Shown: piece by piece, positions 1 to 5,357 of the stretch | Position numbering within the stretch: the stretch's first letter is position 1 | Layout: each line of letters starts with the position of its first letter | The notes under the pieces: model-generated | Databases searched by the model: none | What the model saw: only the letters and a program-made list of their open reading frames with translations | Told to the model about the DNA's origin: nothing | Program-made: the position numbers and the translations under genes | DNA from: Ruminococcus sp. UBA4383 | GTDB lineage: Bacteria; Bacillota; Clostridia; Oscillospirales; Ruminococcaceae | Direction: 5' to 3' | NCBI GenBank assembly: GCA_002389995.1 | Contig: DGRR01000143.1 | Coordinates: 1-6,658 of the forward strand | Length of the DNA: 6,658 nucleotides

Positions 1-586
1 CAAATGCCTGAGAATTAAGCCACATTTGAGTATTTATCATTATGTCAAATCCTTCGCCTGCGGCGGCACTGAGATATTTCGGGTCATATTTCGGAAGTCC
101 GAAACATGAAAGCATATTTGAAATAATTCCCGCATGGGTTATCATGGCAGCCCTTGTAAGACCGCTCTGCATCATATCCATAATAATGTTATGGAGGGCG
201 GAAAAAATCCTTGCAGTCATTTCCTCAAGGCTTTCGCCCTGCGGAGGGCGGTTGTCCTTACCGCCCCTGAGCCATTGTTTATAGTCGTCACGGTTTATGA
301 GTTCATCGACGCTTTTATTTTCAAATATACCCAAATCCAGTTCCCTCAGACCGTCAACTGTTACAAGTTCTGTTTCGGGAAAGAGTATATCTGCTGTTTC
401 GGTACATCTTTTAAGCGGTGAAGAATATACTCTGTAAACTGTGGGGTAGTCGTACTCGTCCATTTTTGCGGCGAGTTCACTTGCGCCCTTTGAAGAAAGC
501 GGCAAATCAGTTTTGCCGATATAGATACCTTTTTCGTTAGCCTCAGTCATTCCGTGGCGTATAATGCTTATTCTGTAACCTTTCAT
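1..586 (-). CDS. Histidine phosphatase family protein (phosphoglycerate mutase-like), C-terminus cut by window edge
   Basis: I translated this open frame directly from the minus strand; 195 codons are complete and the frame is still open at the left edge. The product begins MKGYRISIIRHGMTEAN. The RHG motif places the phospho-accepting histidine at residue 11 beside Arg10. SSPLKR follows with Arg60, then LRELDLGIFE with Glu82, and ITHAG with the second catalytic histidine at 151. This order (RHG, SPLxR, E, THxG) is the signature of the histidine phosphatase superfamily, which removes phosphate from small molecules or shifts it between positions using a phosphohistidine intermediate. It is a soluble cytoplasmic protein with no signal peptide. 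The start is supported by GAGGTG 7 bases upstream. The substrate cannot be read from the sequence: sugar phosphates, alpha-ribazole phosphate (CobC-like) or phosphoglycerate are all possible. No cobalamin genes are nearby, so I give no symbol. It is divergent from the XRE regulator gene. Confidence 0.9.
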   Translation of the reverse strand, partial: MKGYRISIIRHGMTEANEKGIYIGKTDLPLSSKGASELAAKMDEYDYPTVYRVYSSPLKRCTETADILFPETELVTVDGLRELDLGIFENKSVDELINRDDYKQWLRGGKDNRPPQGESLEEMTARIFSALHNIIMDMMQSGLTRAAMITHAGIISNMLSCFGLPKYDPKYLSAAAGEGFDIMINTQMWLNSQAF

Positions 587-606
587 AGAAGCACCTCTTC
601 ATATAT

Positions 607-658
607 TATTCACAAAAAACGCTGTTGTTTTTTGACTTATTCATAATATTCACAAAAA
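607..658. repeat. 12-base direct repeat, copies 40 bases apart
   Basis: TATTCACAAAAA occurs identically at 607-618 and 647-658. The spacing is about four helical turns, so both copies would face the same side of the DNA. They lie in the divergent intergenic region, close to the start of the phosphatase gene. They could be binding sites for a regulator of the phosphatase gene, but chance is not excluded in DNA this rich in A and T. Confidence 0.45.
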
Positions 659-679
659 TTTGCGAAAAAATTCAAATTT
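656..679. repeat. Inverted repeat AAATTTG / CAAATTT in divergent intergenic region
   Basis: Seven-base perfect arms at 656-662 and 673-679 are separated by 10 bases. The repeat overlaps the second direct repeat copy and lies upstream of the XRE promoter. It may be a protein-binding site or only AT-rich background. Confidence 0.3.
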
Positions 680-697
680 ATTTCATATTTATGCATA

Positions 698-726
698 TTT
701 ACTTATTATACATTTTGTATTATAAT
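698..726 (+). promoter_or_regulatory. Promoter of the XRE regulator gene with overlapping operator-like dyad
   Basis: A -35 box TTTACT (698-703) and a perfect -10 box TATAAT (721-726) are separated by 17 bases, which fits a housekeeping sigma-factor promoter. An inverted repeat with arms TTATTATACA (703-712) and TGTATTATAA (716-725), 9 of 10 positions pairing and a 3-base centre, fills the spacer and covers most of the -10 box. XRE repressors commonly bind such dyads over their own promoter, so autorepression is a reasonable inference. The left arm also contains TATAAT on the minus strand (710 to 705), a possible but weak -10 box for the phosphatase gene, with no convincing -35 box. Confidence 0.6.
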
Positions 727-779
727 AGTATTAGTTTATATTTCGTGCGTAAATTTTTTATTATCAGGAGGAAATTTAT

Positions 780-1511
780 ATGAATTCCGATTTTGCAAGA
801 ATCATCACTTTACAGAGAAAAGAAAGACATATCTCTCAGAAACAGGCTGCCGCAGATTTAGGCATCTCTCAGGCACTGCTGTCCCATTACGAAAAAGGTA
901 TCCGTGAATGCGGTCTTAATTTTCTCGTCAAAATTGCAGACTATTACAACGTTTCATGCGACTATCTCCTCGGAAGAACCCCCGAACCGGAAGGAAAAAC
1001 TATAACCATTGAAGATATCCCCGATGATGACGGCAATAATACCCTTAAAATGCCGTCCCCGGAAATAATCAACTTCAACAGAAGAATTATAAACAATTCA
1101 ATAAGCCTTCTGTTCAACCTCGCCCAGAAAGCAAACAGCATAACCCTTATAAAAGAAGTTTCTTCATATCTCATGCTGTCAGTCTACAAGCTCTTCCGCA
1201 TAGTCTATAATGCCAACCCCCATAACGACCAGAAACTCTTCCGAATCCCCAAAGTTATCGCAAATGACAGCGCAAATGCAATAATATCCATGAGCGAAGC
1301 CGATATCAAAGCCGCATCAAGCGGTATCCCGCTCGACGGAAATGACTGCGTTGACAATTTCGATACACTCTATATCACTACCTCAACCCTGCAAAAAGAT
1401 TATGCACAGTATTCCTCATCACTCCTCAACCTCATAAAACGCAGCGAGGAAAGCATAGCAAGAACCCGTGCAAAGTACCGTGGCTCGGACAACGGCAACA
1501 GAGGCTATTGA
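780..1511 (+). CDS. XRE-family helix-turn-helix transcriptional regulator with uncharacterised C-terminal domain
   Basis: This is a 243-residue DNA-binding protein. Residues about 5-65 form a Cro/C1-type helix-turn-helix: the helix around SQKQAAADLG (19-28), the turn and recognition helix GISQALLSHYEKG (28-40), and the typical closing FLVKIADYYNVSCDYLLGR (48-66). The remaining 175 residues are mostly predicted helical and polar, include a hydrophobic stretch around SYLMLSVYKLFRIVY, and end in a basic tail. I recognise no family there; it could be a dimerisation or ligand-sensing domain. No transmembrane segment is evident. The start is fixed by AGGAGG at 766-771, 8 bases ahead. The gene is monocistronic, with its own promoter and terminator, and divergent from the phosphatase gene. 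It may repress itself through the dyad at 703-725. Other targets cannot be deduced. Confidence 0.88.
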   Translation: MNSDFARIITLQRKERHISQKQAAADLGISQALLSHYEKGIRECGLNFLVKIADYYNVSCDYLLGRTPEPEGKTITIEDIPDDDGNNTLKMPSPEIINFNRRIINNSISLLFNLAQKANSITLIKEVSSYLMLSVYKLFRIVYNANPHNDQKLFRIPKVIANDSANAIISMSEADIKAASSGIPLDGNDCVDNFDTLYITTSTLQKDYAQYSSSLLNLIKRSEESIARTRAKYRGSDNGNRGY

Positions 1512-1579
1512 ACACAAATAACATTATAACATATTTTCAGAAAAAATAAAAGCCCCGAATCATAAAAATAATTTATTTT

Positions 1580-1617
1580 AATATTCTCCCCATTGTTCAG
1601 GGAGAATATTTTTTTAA
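1580..1617 (+). terminator. Intrinsic terminator after the XRE regulator gene
   Basis: A perfect 11-base-pair stem (AATATTCTCCC at 1580-1590, GGGAGAATATT at 1600-1610) with a 9-base loop is followed by a run of T. It lies 68 bases after the regulator stop codon and separates that transcript from the downstream operon. The 68 bases before it hold no gene. Confidence 0.88.
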
Positions 1618-1624
1618 TTAGCTA

Positions 1625-1653
1625 TTGTAAAATATAAAAAAATATGGTATAAT
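1625..1653 (+). promoter_or_regulatory. Promoter of the asp23-fakA operon (extended -10)
   Basis: A -35 box TTGTAA (1625-1630) is followed after 17 bases by a perfect TATAAT (1648-1653), preceded by TG at 1645-1646, which makes an extended -10 element. Transcription would start near 1660, about 42 bases before the first start codon. Confidence 0.75.
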
Positions 1654-1658
1654 ATCTT

Positions 1659-1676
1659 TGCGGACTGTTTTCCGCA
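1659..1676 (+). promoter_or_regulatory. Small hairpin at the predicted 5' end of the asp23-fakA transcript
   Basis: TGCGGA (1659-1664) pairs with TCCGCA (1671-1676) around a 6-base loop. It falls exactly where transcription from the extended -10 promoter should begin. Hairpins at the extreme 5' end are known to protect mRNA from decay. No T run follows, so it is not a terminator. The function is inferred. Confidence 0.45.
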
Positions 1677-1701
1677 TAAAACAAAATAAGGAGTGTGCAT
1701 T

Positions 1702-2058
1702 ATGGTCACGGTTGAAAACCATATCGGTCAGATTTCAGTTACCGAAAACTATATAACAGAACTTGTCCGCCATGTTGTCTGCGACTGCTTCGGTGTTGCT
1801 GATGTATGTAATGTTAATACATTCCGTTCCGCTGTCTCTGCAATAACCAAAGGCAGATTTTTCAAACGCAGAGGAGTAGTTGTTCGTACCGATAAGGAAG
1901 GCGGTCTTGTCATCGACCTCCATATAAAAGTTTCCTACGGCACAAATATCTCCGCAGCCGTCAGCAGTATTATCCATAAAGTCGGTTTTACTGTCGAGGA
2001 AGCTGTCGGAATTGATGTGAACAAGATTAATGTCTATGTTGATGATATGAATTACTGA
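1702..2058 (+). CDS. Asp23/Gls24 family envelope stress response protein (YloU-like)
   Basis: The product is 118 residues, the usual length for short Asp23/Gls24 (DUF322) proteins. It opens with GQISVTENYITELVRHVV and has a central basic stretch (KGRFFKRRGVVVR). An alternating-hydrophobic strand region LVIDLHIKVSYG follows, then the typical amphipathic helix AAVSSIIHKVGFTVEEAVG and a final strand KINVYVDDM. Family members are cytoplasmic, often membrane-associated through partners, and linked to cell-envelope stress. Their molecular action is poorly understood. A GTG at 1693 is in frame but overlaps the AAGGAG Shine-Dalgarno sequence (1688-1693), so the ATG at 1702, 8 bases after it, is the start. 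The gene is first in an operon with fakA, 16 bases away. This yloU-yloV order is familiar in Bacillota and supports both assignments. Confidence 0.9.
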   Translation: MVTVENHIGQISVTENYITELVRHVVCDCFGVADVCNVNTFRSAVSAITKGRFFKRRGVVVRTDKEGGLVIDLHIKVSYGTNISAAVSSIIHKVGFTVEEAVGIDVNKINVYVDDMNY

Positions 2059-2074
2059 TTGGAGGATTTTGATA

Positions 2075-3727
2075 GTGATAAACGGTGCTTTGTTCAGAGA
2101 CGCTGTTATTTCCGCTGCAATAACCATTAATAACAGAAAAAGAGAAGTTGATGAACTCAATGTCTACCCCGTTCCCGACGGAGATACGGGTACTAATATG
2201 TCTATGACAATAGGCAATTCAATAAACGAACTCAAAAGAATGTCCGATAATTCCACAATATCAGAAGTTTCTGCGGCTGCGGCTTCTGCATTTCTCAGAG
2301 GTGCAAGAGGAAATTCAGGCGTAATCCTCTCACTTATATTCAGAGGAATATCCAAAGGTCTTGCCGATATCGACGAGGCAGGCTGTGACGACTTCGCAAA
2401 AGCCCTCGCTCTCGGCGTTGATGCTGCATACAAGGCTGTTATGAAACCCGTTGAGGGTACTATACTTACCGTAGCAAGACTTTCAGCCGAAAAAGCCAAG
2501 GAAATCGCACTTTCTACCAATGATACAACCGTTTTCTGGCACGATGTGTGCAATGAAGCCGAAACAGTCCTCGCAAAAACTACCGATATGCTCCCACAGC
2601 TTAAAAAAGCAGGCGTTGTCGATGCAGGCGGTATGGGTCTGAGTATAATTTTCCGTGCCATGTATGAAGTTTTCAACGGTGGAAAAATCGCCCAGCCAAA
2701 AGAAAATATTAAAGATAATGAAGAATCCGATTCTTTCAGAGCTGCCGCAAGTCAGTATGATGACGATATAACCTTTACCTATTGCACAGAGTTCATGTTG
2801 CAGAAAAAGGAAAACTGCCCCGACCCCTTCATGCTCAGGGCTTACCTCGAAACAATAGGCGACTGCGTTGTGCTTGTCGATGATGAGAAAATTATAAAGG
2901 TTCATGTCCATACTGACAACCCCGGTAATGCCCTGCAAAAAGCCCTCGAATTCGGCTGTTTCATCAACGACCCCAAGCCCAAAATAGAAAATATGCGTAT
3001 CCAGCACGAAAACCGCATGAAAGAAACTAAACAGCTTGAAGAAGGTTTCGCTCCTGCCGTTCCTGAAAAACAGTTCGGCTTTGTGGCTGTATGTGCAGGT
3101 CATGGTCTTGAAGCAACATTCGGCGACCTCGGCGTGGATATAGTCGTAAAAGGCGGGCAGACAATGAACCCCTCAACAGATGATATCCTCAGGGCTATCC
3201 TTGCAACTCCCGCAAAAACTGTTTTTGTCCTGCCGAATAATAAAAATATAATTATGGCTGCGGAACAGGCTGTAAGACTTACAGACAAGAGTGTATGCGT
3301 ATTGCAGACAAGAACAATTCCGCAGGGAATCGCTGCAATGCTCGCATTTGATGAAAGTCTCACACTCGCAGAAAACCGCATCAATATGACTAAGGCTTTT
3401 GAAAAGGTTTCAACAGGTCTTATAACTTTTGCCGCAAGAAATTCCGAATTTGAAGGACATACCATTAAAGAAGGCGAAATTCTCGCCCTCGACAACGGAA
3501 AACTTTCCTTTACAGAAAAAGATATAAATAAAGCTACCCTTAAACTCGTAAAGAAACTCACAAAAGGCGATGCAAATTATGTAACCCTTATCTACGGTGC
3601 AGATGTCACAGAGGAAAACGCTGAACGTATGCAGCAGCTTTTACAGGCAAAACTCAGCGATAAAATTGATGTCATGCTTGTAAATGGCGGACAGCCCGTA
3701 TATTACTACATTATTTCAGTTGAATAA
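2075..3727 (+). CDS. fakA: Fatty acid kinase catalytic subunit FakA (YloV/DAK family)
   Basis: FakA phosphorylates fatty acids carried by FakB (DegV-family) proteins, using ATP, to make acyl-phosphate for phospholipid synthesis in the cytoplasm. The 550-residue product matches the usual family length. The N-terminal Dak2-type kinase domain (about 1-205) has NVYPVPDGDTGTN, whose aspartates 35 and 37 bind Mg-ATP. It also has RGARGNSGVILS and VVDAGGMGLS, the nucleotide-binding glycine motifs. The middle domain has YCTEF (Cys237) and KVHVHTDNPG (His277, His279), at positions close to the metal-binding Cys/His set described for FakA. The C-terminal domain ends GGQPVYYYIISVE, typical of YloV. GGAGG at 2061-2065 lies 9 bases before a GTG at 2075 but only 3 before an in-frame TTG at 2069, so I choose the GTG. 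The gene is co-transcribed with the Asp23 gene. No fakB gene is in the window. Confidence 0.93.
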   Translation: MINGALFRDAVISAAITINNRKREVDELNVYPVPDGDTGTNMSMTIGNSINELKRMSDNSTISEVSAAAASAFLRGARGNSGVILSLIFRGISKGLADIDEAGCDDFAKALALGVDAAYKAVMKPVEGTILTVARLSAEKAKEIALSTNDTTVFWHDVCNEAETVLAKTTDMLPQLKKAGVVDAGGMGLSIIFRAMYEVFNGGKIAQPKENIKDNEESDSFRAAASQYDDDITFTYCTEFMLQKKENCPDPFMLRAYLETIGDCVVLVDDEKIIKVHVHTDNPGNALQKALEFGCFINDPKPKIENMRIQHENRMKETKQLEEGFAPAVPEKQFGFVAVCAGHGLEATFGDLGVDIVVKGGQTMNPSTDDILRAILATPAKTVFVLPNNKNIIMAAEQAVRLTDKSVCVLQTRTIPQGIAAMLAFDESLTLAENRINMTKAFEKVSTGLITFAARNSEFEGHTIKEGEILALDNGKLSFTEKDINKATLKLVKKLTKGDANYVTLIYGADVTEENAERMQQLLQAKLSDKIDVMLVNGGQPVYYYIISVE

Positions 3728-3732
3728 ACAAA

Positions 3733-3766
3733 AAAACGCAGGTTTAAAAACCTGCGTTTTATTTTT
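3733..3766. terminator. Bidirectional terminator between fakA and lipoprotein gene A
   Basis: AAAACGCAGG (3733-3742) pairs with CCTGCGTTTT (3751-3760), extended by TTT/AAA near the loop. T-rich runs follow on both strands (TTTTATTTTT on plus, a run of seven T on minus). It starts 5 bases after the fakA stop and ends just before the stop of the convergent lipoprotein gene, so it can serve both. Confidence 0.9.
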
Positions 3767-3770
3767 ATAA

Positions 3771-4559
3771 TTATTCAGCGGCTGAACTTTCGTCTGTTGC
3801 GGGAGCTGCGCTGTCAGAACTTTCGCCTTCATCAGAAAATGCTTCGGGTTCAATTCCCATAGCTGACATGAGTTCTTCTTCAGTCATTGTTTTAAATTCA
3901 TCAACTTTCTTAAAGTATACAAGTTCATCTGAATCATCAGTTGACATTATAAACTCTCCGTCCTGAAAATAGAAGTAACCGCCGTTTTCCATTCCTGCTT
4001 CTTCATCTTCAATGGTGATATTCACTCTGTTGTCTGCAAATTCCCATTTAAAGCCTACGGAACTTTCCTCGCTGCCTGCCATACCTGAGCCTACAAGACC
4101 TGTATGGTCTTCATTTACAGTTATCTGCACAAAAACGTTAAGCGGAATACCATAGAGACTGTCCTCAATGAACTGACCCATAGAGAACATTTTTACACAT
4201 TCCCATTTTCCGACAAAATCTGTTTCTGCAACGGTATCGGGCTTATATTCAGGTGCAGCGACTGTGGCTACTTCTACTGTTTCACTTTCAGATGAAGTTG
4301 CTGATTCTGATGTTGAAGCGGATTCCTCAGAAGAAGCCTCAGTAGTTTCCTCACTTTCAGTAGTAGCTTCTTCGCTTGTTTCCTCAGCAGTAGTTTCTTC
4401 TTCTGATTCTTCGCTTACGGAAGAATCTGCCTCGGAAGATGAAGAAGATGAAGAAGAAGATTCTGATGTTTTACTCTCACTTGTTTCTGTTTCACCGCAG
4501 CTTGCAAAAGTACCTGCTATAAGTAAAGATGCAACTGCTATGCTTAATAATTTTTTCAT
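3771..4559 (-). CDS. Lipoprotein A, FVGKWEC family, with long Ser/Glu linker
   Basis: This 262-residue secreted lipoprotein starts MKKLLSIAVASLLIAGTFAS with a lipobox FASC, so Cys21 should be lipid-anchored outside the membrane. Residues 22 to about 100 are a low-complexity linker of Ser, Glu and Thr, including a run of nine serines, probably a flexible acidic spacer. A compact domain follows (about 113-230), starting DFVGKWEC (Cys121). It is rich in alternating beta-strand patterns (VFVQITVNEDHTG, VGFKWEFADNRVNITI, YFYFQDGEF) and ends VYFKKVDEFKTMTEEEL. A short acidic tail ends in AAE. The GKW opening and repeated strands resemble lipocalin-like ligand-binding barrels, but I cannot assign a known family or function. 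AAGGAG lies 7 bases before the start. It is paralogous to the two genes upstream and has its own strong promoter. Confidence 0.85.
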   Translation of the reverse strand: MKKLLSIAVASLLIAGTFASCGETETSESKTSESSSSSSSSSEADSSVSEESEEETTAEETSEEATTESEETTEASSEESASTSESATSSESETVEVATVAAPEYKPDTVAETDFVGKWECVKMFSMGQFIEDSLYGIPLNVFVQITVNEDHTGLVGSGMAGSEESSVGFKWEFADNRVNITIEDEEAGMENGGYFYFQDGEFIMSTDDSDELVYFKKVDEFKTMTEEELMSAMGIEPEAFSDEGESSDSAAPATDESSAAE

Positions 4560-4591
4560 AAAAGTTCTCCTTTTAATAGATTACAAGAAAT

Positions 4592-4620
4592 ATTATAACA
4601 CAATAAATAATTAATGTAAA
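4592..4620 (-). promoter_or_regulatory. Promoter of lipoprotein gene A
   Basis: On the minus strand, TTTACA (4620 to 4615) and TATAAT (4597 to 4592) are 17 bases apart, with TGT directly before the -10 box (extended -10). The predicted start near 4585 gives a leader of about 26 bases. The -35 box sits in ATGTAAATATCA (plus strand 4614-4625), which recurs identically at the gene C promoter. Confidence 0.8.
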
Positions 4621-4646
4621 TATCAAAAATATGAAAATTTACAGCA

Positions 4647-4692
4647 CATAATGTCATGAAATATAATAATTATCACCATTATGTCATAAAAA
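4647..4692. repeat. Direct repeat flanking an AT dyad upstream of the gene A promoter
   Basis: CATAATGTCATGAAA (4647-4661) and CATTATGTCATAAAA (4678-4692) match at 13 of 15 positions, 31 bases apart (about three turns). Between them lies AAATATAATAATTATCAC (4659-4676), containing the palindrome ATAATTAT. The first seven bases of the two copies are also inverted repeats of each other. The second copy reaches to within 6 bases of the gene B stop codon. The TGTCAT copies are absent upstream of gene C, so any regulator using them would act on gene A only. Confidence 0.5.
4659..4676 (-). promoter_or_regulatory. Conserved upstream dyad element, gene A copy
   Basis: The 18-base sequence AAATATAATAATTATCAC matches the gene C upstream copy at 6216-6233 in 16 of 18 positions. 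In both places it begins exactly 44 bases from the start of the -35 box on the plus-strand coordinate. Same spacing plus same sequence points to a shared regulator site, or to recent duplication of the whole promoter region. Confidence 0.5.
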
Positions 4693-4697
4693 ACGCA

Positions 4698-5294
4698 TTA
4701 TTCCGCAGTATCCTCTGAAGAATTTTCAGTTTCTGCCGATATCATATTATTTAGTTCGTCTGTTGTAAGGAATGAAAATTCATCAACCTTATTACAGAAA
4801 TACACACTGCTGTTTTCGCCTATATTTGCGACAAGTTCCCCGTTCTGCAAAATATAGTAAACATCAGCTTCCTCACCTTCAACTATGGGGATAAACTTAT
4901 TGTCCCTGAAAGTCCATTCAAATTCAGCCTTGCTTGTTTCTCCCTCAATACCCGGTGCGGCACTTGCTGTATGGTCTGCATTTATGGTAATCTGTATAAC
5001 ATATTTTGCGGGAATACCGTTCATGACATCGCTTAATCCTTCGTCAAGCAGAACATCATGGCATTCCCATTTTCCCACAAAATCCTCCTCTTTCGCCTCA
5101 TCGGGAGTGAAATCGAACTCTGCTGATTCGGTGACTTCCTCATCTGCCTCGGTGGATTGCTGATTGGGGGAATTTTCTTCTGACTGTACATTATTTTTAT
5201 CATCTGTAATTTTGATATCAGATGTATTGCTGCAAGAGGCAAGACAAACTGCAATCAAAAGTGATGATGTAAGTGCAGTTAACAACTTTTTCAT
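4698..5294 (-). CDS. Lipoprotein B, FVGKWEC family, shortest paralogue
   Basis: This is a 198-residue lipoprotein. An in-frame ATG at 5309 would add MKGFF, but the AAAGGA at 5301-5306 sits 6 bases before the ATG at 5294. That start also gives the same MKKLL opening and Cys21 (LASC lipobox) as the paralogues, so I choose it. The linker (about 22-65) is half the length of those in genes A and C, and holds more Asn, Asp and Gln. The domain starts DFVGKWEC (Cys78) and has the same strand pattern (VIQITINADHTA, AEFEWTFRDNKF, QNGELVA). It ends SVYFCNKVDEFSFLTTDEL, and the tail ends DTAE. The YFC cysteine is not present at that place in the paralogues. The function is unknown; surface location is inferred from the signal peptide. 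No convincing promoter lies in the 63-base gap to gene C, so it may be transcribed by read-through from gene C. Confidence 0.83.
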   Translation of the reverse strand: MKKLLTALTSSLLIAVCLASCSNTSDIKITDDKNNVQSEENSPNQQSTEADEEVTESAEFDFTPDEAKEEDFVGKWECHDVLLDEGLSDVMNGIPAKYVIQITINADHTASAAPGIEGETSKAEFEWTFRDNKFIPIVEGEEADVYYILQNGELVANIGENSSVYFCNKVDEFSFLTTDELNNMISAETENSSEDTAE

Positions 5295-5321
5295 AAAAAA
5301 TCCTTTCAATTCTTCTTAAAA

Positions 5322-5343
5322 GGCAGATGACAAGGCATCTGCC
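5322..5343 (-). terminator. Hairpin between lipoprotein genes C and B (terminator or attenuator)
   Basis: GGCAGATG (5322-5329) and CATCTGCC (5336-5343) form a perfect 8-base-pair stem with a 6-base loop. On the minus strand the stem is followed by only four T residues and then AAGAAG. It begins 14 bases after the gene C stop codon. The short T run suggests partial termination, lowering expression of gene B relative to C, or an mRNA-stabilising hairpin at a processed 3' end. Confidence 0.65.
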
Positions 5344-5357
5344 CTTTAATCTTCAAA

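Noticed and set aside
42..421. Plus-strand open frames of 80 and 95 residues
   Set aside because: They run antisense to the histidine phosphatase, whose catalytic motifs are intact on the minus strand. They have no family features.
1693..1701. GTG at 1693 as start of the Asp23 protein
   Set aside because: It overlaps the Shine-Dalgarno sequence, whereas the ATG at 1702 is ideally spaced.
1735..3561. Several minus-strand open frames of 141-206 residues opposite the Asp23 and FakA genes
   Set aside because: They are shadows of strongly conserved plus-strand genes, with no ribosome binding sites or recognisable domains.
4264..4614. Plus-strand open frame rich in Ser, Val and Glu
   Set aside because: It is antisense to the Ser/Glu linker of lipoprotein A. 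The low-complexity codons create an open frame by chance, and it runs through the gene A promoter.
4678..4697. Terminator for lipoprotein gene B
   Set aside because: The six-T run after the stop codon is not preceded by a stable stem. The CATAATG/CATTATG pairing is long-looped and not followed by T residues.
5295..5309. ATG at 5309 as start of lipoprotein B
   Set aside because: The AAAGGA lies inside that extension and serves the ATG at 5294. The paralogues also start with the same MKKLL-type leader.
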